A stretch of 64,000 nucleotides of DNA from Paraphysoderma sedebokerense. Its lineage: Eukaryota; Blastocladiomycota; Physodermatomycetes; Physodermatales; Physodermataceae. Within the stretch, counting starts at the first letter, position 1; every line of letters starts with the position of its first letter. A program made the position numbers and the translations under genes. Shown piece by piece: positions 53,404-64,000 of the stretch. Where the stretch lies: positions 1 through 64,000 of the forward strand of contig JAHLJZ010000022.1 of the NCBI GenBank assembly GCA_025602915.1, given 5' to 3'. The notes under the pieces were generated by a model. The model did not search any database, was not told the origin of the DNA, and was given only the letters and a program-made list of their open reading frames with translations.

Positions 53404-54912
53404 ATGAACCTCAAACTAACCACCGACATTGCTGCCACAGTTTCCGCTGAGTCTTATATCACCGTCACATCACTGAATGGAACATTTCAGGGTAAAAAAA
53501 TATTAAATGCGGACCACCCAATTACTATTGGTCGACACATTGAAGGAAAACCGGCACCTTCAAATGGTCTAAGGTTCAACACAAAAGTAGTGTCGAGGCA
53601 GCATGCAAGGATACTGAAGGACAAGTCAAAGGTACCTTTTTAGTGAGCCAGAATGTTTTGTTGGGAGTTCAATAGAAGTAGTAACTAATGTCTTCGTTGC
53701 ATTCCCTTTTTTCCGCCTTCTGTTCACTCACTTGTACATGTGCCTCGTCGCTTCAATAACAACCACTACTCGCATAGTTTTGGGTACAAGATACCAAAAG
53801 TTCGAGTGGAACATTCTTGAATAAAGTGAGGTTAAGTGCGATAGGGCAGGAGAGCGAATTAAAGGAGCTGAAAGATGGTGATATTATCCAATTGGGAGAA
53901 GATTATAATCAGAATGGAGGTATGATGGATATGAATTTTATCCTCGTAGTTCGCAGCTATCATTAACCCAACAATTCTCATTTTATTTGTTAGTTTTACA
54001 TCATTGTGTCGTTTTGAAAGTGCAGCTGCCACTACAGACAAATGCTGAACTGCAATCTCAAAAAGACGAGTCGATGGCTCTGAGAAGGCGTTCTGTACCG
54101 TTAGACCAAGTTGAAACACCATATGTGTATGTTTCTGATTAATTAAAATTTTTCTTGCTCTGTCGTCTCGTTGACATGTTGTGCTTGTACTCATTTAGCG
54201 ACTACGCCGACAACAACGAAGTGCGTGAAAACGTAGCAAACGAGTTTAATTCAGTTTGGACCAACATAACGCATGACATCCCTTCTCCAATAAAACGAAT
54301 ACGAACAGCTTCATTATTCAAAGATACAAATAAATCTCTATCGTTATCTCCCCAGCATCAGAAAAACAATAGCCCAACGCTAGTCCGAAATTCAAATGTC
54401 AGTTCTAGCTCGAGTTCGAGTTCATTGACCCCTAAAAGTCCGGGGTTCTTAACATTTGGTATACATCATTCTCACAGTTTGCTTTTTTTCAAATCAACGT
54501 GGGCTCTTTGCCAAATGACTGATTTTAATCTTTCCTTTTAATCTTACTTCTTTCACCGCTCGAAATAGTTGATTTGGACGACATTCATACCCTTGAAACC
54601 TTCGTTCATACCCAATCATGGCCTACCCCAGATCATAAAACATATCTTCTTCAATTAACTAAAATGCAGGACACAAAACTACTGGCTCTATTTAAATCTT
54701 TAAAATCTTTCCCAACTGCCTTCGCAGATGCAGCGATACATTATGTCGAAACCTTAAAATTTCAACAGACCAGCATGAATCTGAGCGCAAGTCTAAACAC
54801 AGGTCTGCGGATAAACTCTGGGAACACTCCCAGCGGAACTGGGAATGGTGGAAGTAATGCAGGCATGATGGGCCAATCGCAGCAAGTGTCACAGGGGACG
54901 TCCCCATCCTAG
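53404..54912 (+). CDS. FHA-domain protein resembling SLMAP/Far10 (STRIPAK-type)
   Basis: Five or six exons. The FHA domain covers about the first 150 residues: ITIGRHIEGKPAPSNG, LRFNTKVVSRQHARI (the phosphothreonine-binding S-R-x-H motif), then across an intron (about 53632-53780) FWVQDTKSSSGTFLN and LKDGDIIQLGEDY. The long GRH-to-SRQHA spacing with a P-x-x-x-N-G segment, and KSSSGTFLN, resemble SLMAP, Far9/Far10 and Vps64 FHA domains. The rest is Ser-rich and disordered (about 54280-54450), with a final helical part (LLQLTKMQDTKLLALFKS) and a Gly/Ser/Asn-rich tail. It lacks the C-terminal membrane anchor of SLMAP. Binding of phosphothreonine partners is expected; STRIPAK membership is inferred from the FHA type alone. 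Confidence 0.72.
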
Positions 54913-55321
54913 AAAGATTGGATCGGTCTACGCTATCTCTCTTATGAAAGGTGGCTTTCATGTATCTAGGTGTTGTGCATGTATACCTTCAAGTATTTAT
55001 AAATGGCGAGATGAGGAAAGGAACAATATGAATGTATCTATTCTGATGGGATAATCTGTATATTATAATGCCCATTAAACCATAATCAAATGACAGACGA
55101 CATCAATTGTCAGTATTCGATAGAAACAACTTTTGCTAAAATAATTAATTGAGTCACGTGCCATACACGTGCATTCTTCTTCCTCTTACAATCCAAGTCC
55201 GCCAAGTTGTCAAAAGCAAACATTTCATCATTCCGTCACTCTCTTTCTCAATCTTCCTCGTCCACAAGTTTTACTGCCAATAATTGTATTATCGAGTGAT
55301 CGCAGGATTGTAGCTCATATA
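54913..55321. promoter_or_regulatory. SNW1 promoter region with two CACGTG boxes
   Basis: About 410 bp between the FHA gene and SNW1. CACGTG occurs at 55155-55160 (within GTCACGTG) and 55166-55171, centred 11 bp apart, about 155 bp before the SNW1 ATG. This is the same element seen three times in the BRD8/MCM5 promoter. A pyrimidine-rich stretch (55176-55260) lies between the boxes and the ATG. Confidence 0.4.
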
Positions 55322-57450
55322 ATGTCGACGTTGGCGAGGTAATCCTTTCCTGGAATGTTATTCTCTGTTTACATGTCCACTCACTTTTTGTTCTTTTCGT
55401 CGCATTGATCTTGCTGTAGTATATTACCAAAACCGAAAATCCCCCTATCATCATCCTCATCATCAATATCGTCGCAAGCTCAAATTCCCCCTTCGACAGC
55501 AATTGTTTCCAAGAAATCGGGACCACCTCCATATGGCCAACGACGAGGTTTCATTCCGAGGACGTTTGAAGACTATGGAGACGGCGGAGCGTATCCAGAG
55601 ATTCATGTAGCTCAGTATCCACTAGATATTGGACGATCCAAAGGCGTAAGTATTCAAATTTGCTGATGTGACGGAGAACAAGTCCTGTTTGGATGGATTA
55701 GTTTTTCAAATTTTTTTGTTTTGATTGGATGACTTGAAGAAGAATCGACTCTCTTATATGTCTATACTCAATATAGTAATTCAATTCTATTCACATGATA
55801 TTTTTGATCATCAATAGCAAGGGCAAAGTACGTTAGCAGTTACCGTAGATGCCGAAGGTAATATCGCCTACGATGCCGTTGCTCGACATGGTCACGGCAA
55901 AGACCGAATTATACATTCTCAATACAAGGATCTTGTACCGATGGATATATCGAACGATGCGAATGAATGGGCGAAACCGGACGATGAAGAAATTCAAAAA
56001 ACTACAGAAAAAACGAGAGAGGCCCTGGAAAAGATTGTTAGTGGGAAGATTAAAGCTTCTCAACCAAAGAGTGTTGCAATTAGGAAACCCAATGAGCCAA
56101 CATTCATTAAATACACACCCGGAAATCAAAGTGACCGACATAACTCGGGTGCAAATAGTAGGATAATTAGAATGGTTGAGATGCCGGTAGATCCAATGGA
56201 ACCGCCGAAATTTGGTTTCAAAAAACTCCCAAAACGTCTGTGATTCATCATTATTTAATTATTAAACTATGGGTCAATTCTGATAATATTTGTCTTCTTT
56301 CATTTTATACAGCTCCACCATCGCCACCTGCACCCATCATGCACTCTCCCCCTCGAAAAGTATCGGCCAAAGAAGCAGCAGAGTGGAACATCCCACCATG
56401 CATTTCTAATTGGAAAAACGCCAAAGGTTATACGATCCCTCTCGACAAGCGTCTTGCCGCCGATGGGCGTGGACTTCAAGAAGTGGCTATCAACGATAAT
56501 TTTGCTAAATTTGCCGAAGCTATGATGATTGCAGAAAGACATGCCAGAGACGAAGTCAGGCAGAGAGCCCTCATGCAGCAGAAATTGGCTCAAAAAGAAA
56601 AGGCTCAAAAGGAGGAACATCTACGTATGTTGGCCCAGAAAGCAAGAGAAGAGAGAGCGGGTATCGTTCCCGCCGAAACAGAATCTGCACAAGTTACATC
56701 AGCAGAAACGAGAGCAGATCGTTCGCCATCACGATCACCTCGTCGTCGCGGTCGCTCCGAAACTCCCGAATCGTCGGAAGCTGAGTCAAGTGAAGATGAA
56801 ACAACAAAGGCAGCCAAGGAGAGAGATGCTATCAGAAAACAGAAGCAAGCAGACTTAAGGAGAGAATTGAGAATGAATAATATGGGAGCAGACGCTAAGG
56901 CTCGGCATGCCAAATTGATGTCCGAGCGAGATATATCAGAGAAAATCGCCCTGGGTATCGCTCAGCCAACAGCTACGGGTGATACTATTTACGATCAACG
57001 TTTATATAATCAGAGTGAAGGTATTGGCAGCGGATTTGCCAGTGAAGACGGTGCGTTAAATTGATAGAACTTCCTCAGATATTTATTTCATTTGACTTGG
57101 ATATACTAATGTGCAATTATTCTAAAATAGCCTATAATATCTATGACAAGCCGCTATTCAATCAAACTGCGATCTCCTCCATTTATCGACCCACAACGGC
57201 AATCACTTCGGACGCATATGCAGAAGATGCCACGGAAACATATAACAAAATCGTTGGGTCGGACCGATTCTCAAAAGGGTTGGGAACGGCTAAAGGGTTT
57301 AGTGGAACTGATGGAAAGGCTCAAGAAAGAGATGGACCTGTGCAGTTTGAAAAGGCAGCGGATCCGTTTGGTTTAGATGGATTTTTGAAGAGTGGAAAAG
57401 GGAACGATAAAGAAGGTGAGCGAGAAAGTAAGAGGGCAAGGAGGGAGTAA
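55322..57450 (+). CDS. SNW1/SKIP/Prp45 spliceosome component
   Basis: Five exons. First exon is only MSTLA plus two bases, joined to SILPKPKIPLSSSSS. Family marks are GPPPYGQRRGFIPR, the invariant GDGGAYPEIHVAQYPLD (about 55580-55628), YKDLVPMDI, then the SNW core: EAAEWNIPPCISNWKNAKG and TIPLDKRLAADGRGL (about 56375-56480), followed by INDNFAKFAEAMMIAERHA. The helical, charged C-terminal half (RREREE-like, about 56540-56900) and YDQRLYNQSEGIGSGF complete the match. It is a core NTC-related factor of the active spliceosome that also acts in transcription. The length is normal for the family, and nothing is missing. The ending is ESKRARRE then TAA. Confidence 0.96.
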
Positions 57451-58304
57451 TATACATTGACGTACTGACATTAACCAGTGATGTGTCTATCAACACAAAT
57501 GTAAATTGTACCATGATAATGTAAACTGTTGTGAAGTAAAGCGAAATGTTTGCATTTGACTTTGATCCTTAAGGCGATATTTCTACTCGTTCAATTAATG
57601 CTTTCATCAACCTGAGCAACTCAATGAGGCCAAATGTTCAAGGCAGGATTGGCCACTGAACTCGTAGCCTGTTGTACTCTATCAAAAAGCAAAAAATCTA
57701 TGGCTAAAGTATAAACTCAGGCAAAATTGTTATTTGACATATACCCTGCTTAACTTAGGAGGAGTCAAATTTGGCCACAGGAGGTGACGATGAGAGTGGA
57801 AAATAATCTGGTAGTCTGAACTCTGAAGGTCAGAGATCATCGAGGTCATGGGGATTGGCCTTTTCGCGCCGTTTGCGAGAGATCTTGATCTACCATCGCT
57901 GACCATTGGGCACATCTCATATACACGAATCAGTTGTAGCGAATGCAGAACAAATTGTAGACATTGGCCGCCAGATGATAATTGCATGATCCCTAAGTTC
58001 ATATACATATTCTTCGCACACTCTAGTGCAACTATGACCATGATAGCGAGGAGTAAAGTCGAATAAATTAAGCGTACATTTGGATAACAATAGTACAGAC
58101 TCAACTTTTCTTGATTTCTACATAATATCTGGTTGACTAAATTCTTGTTGGCGATTTGCAATTGCGCGTGGCTTCACGTTACTCCTGCCGAATCACTCAC
58201 TGATAATCACCCGATCTGGGATTGTTGCTATAGTATGTTTGTGTGGATTTTACAGCTTTACCATGACTAAATACTAATTCGTTGTCTCAAGTTAGTGGTC
58301 GACA
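57451..58304. other. Intergenic region with one copy of a diverged repeat
   Basis: About 850 bp. The stretch at about 57538-57665 resembles 60130-60258 upstream of the FAS1 gene: both start AAAGCGAAATGT(T/C)TGCATTT and share AATG(A)TTCAAG(G/A)CAGGAT further on. Open frames on the minus strand (57730-58161) lack recognisable content. No gene is called. Confidence 0.4.
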
Positions 58305-59510
58305 ATGCTACCTTCCTCCTCGAAGAGTATACCGCCAGTGGGGCTTCGAGGGACGTCTCCTTCTAACGATACCCGATCTCAATGCGGCCCTGGGGACAGA
58401 TTATCTAGAGAGAATGCCGTCACGGAAGAGCATGGGCAAGCTGAGCCCTCATATTCAATTAACCATGTAACACACTGTCATCCCTGTTCTGATCTCGGTG
58501 TTGCAAGTTGCGGAACTGGAAATCTTCTGACCGGGGCTGAACACAAAGAACATCCATCTCCTTTGGACAGTGACAGCTCTATGTCATTACAATGGACAAG
58601 TGCTCAATGGAATAGTGTTTGGAGCTTCCTCAGTCGCCGTCGTTCCCAAACGGAAGAAGTCTCAGAAACAACAACCATATCTAGCGGAGGCTCGATTCTT
58701 TTGTCACAGGAACCTCTATCCTCCGAAAGTCCAATCAAGATGCCTTCATCCTTAAGGCAATTGTCCCGAGATGTTGCCAGTAGCAGCAATTATTGGACCG
58801 ATATCTCATCTGTTTCTCCGTACTTGGATCAGGTAGGCAAAGCGTCTGGAAACTGTTGTGATGCACAACCGATGGCAGGACTTCTGTCTCGATTGTCACT
58901 AGATGAGCGCCAGTCTTACCTCTACCGCATGAGTTGCGGGTATATGCGACACCACAGTATGACTATACTGACAATCTTGTCGGAGGAGGCTGTTGGGATG
59001 AATTTCCGCTTATGGGACAAGGAAGATTTCGAGGACATCATCGACGATGTGCCCTTCCTCCGTGATCAATTGATTGTGCCTCTTCCATCTCCGGAAGAAA
59101 GTTTGCTTTTTCTGAATGAGCGTGGTCAGTTTTTAATGTATATAGGTGACATGTCAGTTGTTTATTTGGTAGGAAATACTTTGGAAGAAGGATGGCGAAA
59201 GTTCCTCCACGGTTCAGAAGGGAATTGGCCGCTTGTTCTTGACAGAATGGATTCAGAAACCGGATCTCTTCTCCATGATACTATCGGGTTGAACGTGGGA
59301 AGTACGTGCTTGGTCCTGACTCCCAGTCTCTATCCAACGGATTCGGAGTTGATGGGGCATGTAGAGCAAAGCGTCAAGAAAATGCCTCATGTTTCGGAAA
59401 AAGAAATTGCAATTGATGGAGTGAAAGCCGCACTAAAGAAGATAGATTTTCGGAAATACGTTTGCATATCTCTTATTATCACGAATACGGGGTATGTAAT
59501 TATCTACTGA
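58305..59510 (+). CDS. Orphan protein of 401 residues, single exon as read
   Basis: An uninterrupted frame from MLPSSSKSIPPVGLRGTS to TNTGYVIIY, rare in this intron-rich window. The first 180 residues are Ser/Thr-rich and look disordered. The second half looks folded: LLSRLSLDERQSYLYRMS, LWDKEDFEDIIDDVPFLR, LLFLNERGQFLMYIGD, then DSETGSLLHDTIGLNVGS. I recognise no domain. A GTATGT immediately after AATACGGG at about 59491 is a good donor, so the coding region may continue in a further exon and the last residues (VIIY) may be read-through of an intron. There is no signal peptide. Confidence 0.5.
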   Translation: MLPSSSKSIPPVGLRGTSPSNDTRSQCGPGDRLSRENAVTEEHGQAEPSYSINHVTHCHPCSDLGVASCGTGNLLTGAEHKEHPSPLDSDSSMSLQWTSAQWNSVWSFLSRRRSQTEEVSETTTISSGGSILLSQEPLSSESPIKMPSSLRQLSRDVASSSNYWTDISSVSPYLDQVGKASGNCCDAQPMAGLLSRLSLDERQSYLYRMSCGYMRHHSMTILTILSEEAVGMNFRLWDKEDFEDIIDDVPFLRDQLIVPLPSPEESLLFLNERGQFLMYIGDMSVVYLVGNTLEEGWRKFLHGSEGNWPLVLDRMDSETGSLLHDTIGLNVGSTCLVLTPSLYPTDSELMGHVEQSVKKMPHVSEKEIAIDGVKAALKKIDFRKYVCISLIITNTGYVIIY

Positions 59511-60372
59511 CTTTGGACGCCTCCCTGGTATTAATACTGTTGTTTTTTCGAAAGGCGTGTTGAAGTGTCTGAGGTCTGAGAGTCGAAGGATGATGAACAG
59601 CGTGTTCAGGAATTATTACAGACGTATGGAAGATCCAGAGTTGGATGATTATAATTCTTTTGTTTGCACTAATGAATTTATGCGTTGAACCGTTCAAAAG
59701 ATTGTGCCTGAAAATGACCAACGTATTCCTTTGCAATGATATAGGGTGATTTCCAGTAAGATCCTCCATACTACACTAACTTAGAATTAAGATAAGATGG
59801 AGTCGAGAGTCAGTTGTGAACGGAATCTTGAACAAAATTGATTTCTACCTTCATTTCACGCTGTCGGCGGCGGCCGCACGGGCGCTTCTGTTTTAACGTA
59901 TAATTCTTGTATTTTGCTTGTCTGTATGTCTATCTGAAATCTTATAAAGAAGGTGCTATGAATTAGGCTAGTTGACTGTTGATCAGATAAAGAAATAGCA
60001 AGTTGAGGTCTGGAGTTCTGACAAAGGACTTTGGGCCACCGCTTACTTTGAAGACAATCATTCAGTAGAAAGTCATTTGGAGTAAGAAGAGTAAGCAATA
60101 AGGCAACAACACGCACGACATTTCTTGAAAGCGAAATGTCTGCATTTAACTCAGATCGAGGGCTGTGTTCTACTTCGTTTGAACAATGTTTGCGATGGGC
60201 TGATGATGCAACCCAGTGGTCAAATGAATGTTCAAGACAGGATCAGCCATTTGATCATTACTGGAAAAGTCCATATGATATCATCAAGTGACTGATGCCG
60301 AAATTATATTACGGTGAAATATATAAGAGAATGTGATTTTCATACTAAAGTAATTGGTATTTGCATTGTAAA
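59511..60372. repeat. Intergenic region with second copy of the diverged repeat and FAS1 promoter
   Basis: About 860 bp. The segment at about 60130-60258 pairs with 57538-57665 (similar order of short matching blocks, clearly diverged). A TATA-like ATATATAAG at about 60319-60327 lies about 50 bp before the FAS1-protein ATG. Minus-strand open frames (59500-59769 and 59856-60116) have no recognisable content. A GC-rich palindromic patch GGCGGCGGCCGC occurs at about 59866. Confidence 0.35.
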
Positions 60373-61080
60373 ATGAAGGTCTTACTTGTCCTCGTTACAT
60401 TGGCCGTCCACTTCATCGGTTTGACAAATCCACAGCAGCCGCCAGCGACGGCGTGGCAATATCTCGAATCAAACTCCAACTACTCTACATTTGTTAGCCA
60501 CCTCACCAATGCCTCATCTGTATTAATTTCTTACCTTAACAATACCAACGCCACTTTAACACTCTTTGCAACCACCAACACCGGTTACGAACGACTTCAA
60601 CAGACTCGTGGCCTGTTGTATTCAATCATCCAGCAACCAATTTTTGGAAACTTATTGCTACAGTATCAAGTCATTCCTAATATTCGGTTTACTTATGAAT
60701 CCTTAGCTCCTAACACAAATCAAAGCTTACCGAGTGCGTTGAGTAATCTCACGGTGTTGGCCTGGAAAACGAATAATGGAACGGCAAGAGCCACAAACGC
60801 GTTCGTTACCGCGGTGGATCAACCCGTTGGAAACGGTGTCGTACAGGAAGTCGATATGCGTACGTTTGGGCTACTTCTATTTTCAAGGAAGGAGATTGGA
60901 ATGGATCAAGTGATGAAATTCCGAATTATTTCTAACCCTTCTCCCACTTTAGTGTTGGATCCTATCATTGCATTAGGGTATGGGCCGAATGGGCCGGACG
61001 GTGGATTTCCTGGTCAAGGACCACCAGCGGATCGTCCGAGAACAGGACCTGGATTTGGGCCTCCGGGAGGGCAGGGTTAA
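60373..61080 (+). CDS. Secreted fasciclin (FAS1) domain protein
   Basis: Single exon, 235 residues. The signal peptide MKVLLVLVTLAVHFIGL is followed by one FAS1 domain: AWQYLESNSNYSTFVSHL (start of the fold), TLTLFATTNTGYERL (corresponds to the H1 motif, usually TxFAPTNxAF), LLLQYQVIP (usually LxYHVxP), and NAFVTAVDQPVGNGVVQEVDM (H2 region). Many N-x-S/T sites suggest glycosylation. The C-terminus is a Gly/Pro-rich tail (GPNGPDGGFPGQGPP onward) without a GPI signal. FAS1 proteins mediate adhesion or cell-wall association. The first codon reading frame extends to TTG at 60361, but ATG 60373 is the proper start. Confidence 0.82.
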   Translation: MKVLLVLVTLAVHFIGLTNPQQPPATAWQYLESNSNYSTFVSHLTNASSVLISYLNNTNATLTLFATTNTGYERLQQTRGLLYSIIQQPIFGNLLLQYQVIPNIRFTYESLAPNTNQSLPSALSNLTVLAWKTNNGTARATNAFVTAVDQPVGNGVVQEVDMRTFGLLLFSRKEIGMDQVMKFRIISNPSPTLVLDPIIALGYGPNGPDGGFPGQGPPADRPRTGPGFGPPGGQG

Positions 61081-61486
61081 TCTGAAATGACATGTTCTGC
61101 CTGGAATTGGGTAGCGGTATTTCCAAACAGATATGGTTTTCTATGTGATTAGTCCTGGGAATTTCTGAGGAATAATGTCGGGGAAATGTTATTATTAATA
61201 ACATTATGTACAGTGTTCCTTGAATATGTAAAAAAATATGGAATAGCTATATGGTATTAGATCTCACAGATCTTGTTCTAGTTAGATCAGCCTTATCGAC
61301 TGCTTCAACTTTGCCGTTCATATCACCTCGTGAATCAAAATTTCTAAAGTTATATAACTTAAGTAACGAATTTATCCATGTATAACTCTGCTGTGAAGCC
61401 GGTTTACTATACATGACGAATGCAAAGCAATGTCTCGGATGTCAGATATTAAACGTAAAAGACGAAGAGGAAGAACTGGAAGCAAC
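61081..61486. other. Convergent spacer
   Basis: About 400 bp between the FAS1 gene (+) and the MFSD1-like gene (-). It presumably contains both 3' UTRs. A possible extra terminal exon of the MFSD1-like gene in 61400-61480 cannot be ruled out. No gene is called. Confidence 0.4.
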
Positions 61487-63785
61487 TTACAAAAGCTTAC
61501 TTTCCTGCCATTGGACATCTTTAACCTCCCAATTTGAGCTTGCAACCTCCGAGTTCGAATTTTTAACCTCACTGGTTGCGTTTTCAACATCACATTGCGG
61601 GTCTTTGATTTCACATTCCGTGCTATCTGAATCAGGTTTCGTGTCTTTCGACTCAGATTTCGTGGTTTTGACCGCCGAATTTTTATCGGTTGCATTAGAA
61701 GGCCTGTTTAATGTTCTGACTTTCCGCGTTGGTAATCGCTTGAGTTGCATGGACTGCCCATGCCGGATATCCATTATGACCAGTATGGTCGAAAGAATCA
61801 CACTCAACCCCGACATTGATAATAGGAGGATTCCCACATTCGTAAAATCCGGTGAAATTGACCTTATGAAGGCAACCAAAAGAGGACAGACAGTGATAGA
61901 AAGATCAACAGATGCCGCTACTATACCATAGCCAATACCGAGTTGACTCGGTTTGACAACATCGGGCACACAGACCCAGGTGCAGGTGTAAAACATTACG
62001 TGACTAAAGCCAAGAAGAAGGCTTGTGATTACGGGTGAAACTGTGGTGAAGTGGAACAAAGCATGAACAGTGCAAACTAAAAGACCAGCCAGAGGAATGA
62101 ATTTGCCGCGATGGCCAACTTTATCTATAAACAGACCAAAGATGGGTGGGCCGATCGCAGTGCAAAGGTCAGGTATAGTCATGACGGTAGCCGCCGCTTG
62201 TGGATCTCCGGGATAAAATCGAGTTTGCAAGACTGCGGAAGATGACGATTGTTAGCAGTTATCACAGAAGCCGGCATGTATATTTAAAGTTACTACTCAC
62301 AATCCGAAAAGATAATGTAGAATGGGTAGACCGAGGCTTATGAATTACTGATTAGTGACAGTACTGCTGAGTGAAAAAAGGGATATGTCACTTACTGTAT
62401 AATGCAACAGTAGCAAAGTTGAGCAACCAAAACTTCTTCGGCAGCATAAATTTTCTCAAGAATGCCTGGACCTTTTTCCACATAGACCTATCGTTCTCCC
62501 AGTTACCATTCAAACTTGTTGAGAACCATCGTTTAGTGCTTTGGAAACTTTCAAGCAAGTCATCGCTAAGACTTGATGTACTAGGGCGGCGATCAACTGT
62601 TTGTGGTTTTTGCTCAACTATTCTAATAGTTCGGCCTGTCGAATTTTCGAGAGCTTTCGCCCCTCCAACGTTTCTGGCCAACGTATTCGGTTTAGATGGC
62701 TGCTGGCGCTGTGGTATCTCATCATTGTCATCAGCATTTACTTCTGTGGCTTCTCTATTATACTGCCTATCTGTCCATTTTAACGCAAGCGCACAAACGA
62801 AAGACAAAATGCACAAACTGCTGCCGAACCAAGTAGCGTACGGTAACTCGTAATTCCGAACTATCCATGGCGACGCAAGTTTTTGAGCAGCACTGGCGAT
62901 GCGAGCTAATGATAAATTAATTCCAATTGCCATCGCAAGAGTTCGACGCCGAAACCAACGCGTTATAACGGTCCCGCTTGCAACTTCCAAGGATTCACCT
63001 TCGATGAGGTCGGATAACCATAGTGAGTGACCATTGGTACAAAACATAATCAACAAGCACATATGTTTTCATACCTCCAATCCCTGCGCAAACTCTGCCT
63101 AGGAGCATAACCCAAAACAAGCGCATTTGGACCCCTAAAGAGAATATTGTATTTCCAAGTAGAAGAATCAACGTTATAACTAAAATAATCTTGTGTGACC
63201 CATATCTGTCGACAAATATCCCAGTCATTAGAGGAATGATAGCATTCGGCTATTTCGGCAAACGGAAACAGTGACATTGTCAGAGAAACGTCTCAGTAGT
63301 CACACAAGTAGCAAAGACGACGACTACTCACCAGCGAATAGCCGGAATAAAGTAAATTCAGTTTAAATTGAAATGAATTATAATCAACATTGAGCCACTC
63401 TCGCAGCTGGAGATTTAAAGCCTAAACTCATCCCAACAGTTAATAAATTATATTCGAATAGAGAATGAAGACATCAGGTGCCAGAAAAGGCAATTACCGC
63501 TGGAATATCGTAACTACACATTGACGAACGGAAAATAAGGCAGAATGTCAGTCAGACTCGAGCTGTAAATTACATTTTTATGGCACAAGGAAATATCAAT
63601 TTGGATGTATGTATTGCGTTCGCTGGAAAAGAGATGCAATACTTCGATAATTTCAGTACTCATACTCACCAGTAGTCATTACCAATTGATAATAGGCAAG
63701 CTAGGACAAGGATGACATAACGCCTGACCGTTGATACATATAAAGTTCCATACGGTGTTACTACGGTCGGGGCTTCAGGTTGCAT
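61487..63785 (-). CDS. MFSD1-like major facilitator transporter
   Basis: About seven exons and 11-12 predicted membrane spans. The start (63785, MQPEAPTVVTPYGTLYVS) leads into RRYVILVLACLLSIGNDYC and, through a 16-nt exon, YDIPA; human MFSD1 has the parallel YYCYDNPAAL. LNLLYSGYSLPNAIIPL follows, then FVDRYGSHKI, GRVCAGIGG-ESLEVASGT, TRWFRRRTLAMAIGINLS and LARIASAAQ, the signature MFSD1 block. A large cytosolic loop (about 62580-62790) is disordered. The second half includes GPPIFGLFIDKVGHRGKF. MFSD1 is a lysosomal dipeptide uniporter in animals; a vacuolar membrane role is inferred. The cytosolic tail carries a 7-residue repeat (SNSEVAS, SNWEVKD). Confidence 0.82.
61521..61625. repeat. 21-bp tandem repeat inside the MFSD1-like tail
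   Basis: Five diverged units of exactly 21 bp start at 61521, 61542, 61563, 61584 and 61605. Each begins TTAACCTCC, GCAACCTCC, TTAACCTCA, TCAACATCA or TTGATTTCA. The period of seven codons keeps the tail frame open and gives an acidic heptad repeat in the transporter's C-terminus. The same region is accidentally open in other frames on both strands, a by-product of the repeat. Confidence 0.7.
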
Positions 63786-64000
63786 TTACCACAATTTCCA
63801 AAGCAAGAATTGTGACCGTTAAAAGGTGCAACTAAGAAGCTTTCGTGAAAAGTTACTGTAAACGAACGTAAGAGTAGCTCAGTTGACCATAAACTATTAG
63901 GCTTATTTCTTGTTGTATAATGATATGCTTATGATAAAATGGAATATAACTTCTCGAATGCAGCATTTTGTCCCCTTCACTTTACAGCGGCCAGCCGAGC

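Noticed and set aside
61413-61931. Plus-strand open frame of 172 codons opposite the MFSD1-like tail
   Set aside because: It is the antisense shadow of the 21-bp repeat and membrane-protein exon; no start context or domain.
62371-62853. Plus-strand frame of 160 codons in the MFSD1-like gene
   Set aside because: Antisense to well-supported transporter exons.

Overview
The window looks like nuclear DNA of a zoosporic (flagellated) fungus or a very close relative. Genes are compact, on both strands, and split by many short GT-AG introns. There is a fungal-type STB6-family gene and a Fus3/Kss1/Pmk1-type MAP kinase, alongside genes rarely kept in yeasts and moulds: exportin-6, SARAF, a TBC-TLDc protein and a PIERCE-type axonemal microtubule inner protein. 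The PIERCE-like gene needs a motile cilium to make sense, so a chytrid-like or related lineage is the best guess. All gene spans given here include introns; exon joins were worked out by eye from splice signals and reading frame.

Layout: 0.25-2.8 kb BRD8/Bdc1-like NuA4 subunit (-), head to head with MCM5 (+, 3.2-6.7 kb) across a promoter carrying three CACGTG boxes. 7.1-11.0 kb RTP1/TANGO6 (-); 11.2-15.3 kb a large ankyrin-repeat protein with an unrecognised C-terminal half (-); 15.9-17.3 kb secreted proteinase K-like subtilase (+). 17.3-24.2 kb is the accessory part: an unrecognised spliced gene (+) and a long KDZ-like DDE transposase gene (-) that reads as intact, set in gene-poor DNA. 24.2-37 kb is again dense: STB6-like, an SDR, a small membrane protein, TBC-TLDc (-), an EF2 lysine methyltransferase and a mitochondrial-type CDF metal transporter built from tiny exons. 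37.9-47.2 kb: secreted GPI-type cysteine protein, small basic nuclear-like protein (-), PIERCE-like (+), SARAF (-), MAPK (-), and two poorly resolved small genes (-). 47.2-57.5 kb: exportin-6, an FHA protein resembling SLMAP/Far10, and SNW1/Prp45. 57.5-64 kb: an orphan 401-residue ORF, a secreted FAS1-domain protein and an MFSD1-like transporter (-).

The genes do not form a cluster or pathway; most are single-copy housekeeping genes for replication, chromatin, splicing, nuclear transport, calcium and signalling. The points most worth following are the extreme microexons (8, 16 and 34 nt), the apparently whole KDZ-like transposase, the ciliary PIERCE-like gene, and the lineage signal of XPO6 and SARAF in a fungus. 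I saw no tRNA, rRNA, CRISPR array, retroviral or LTR element.
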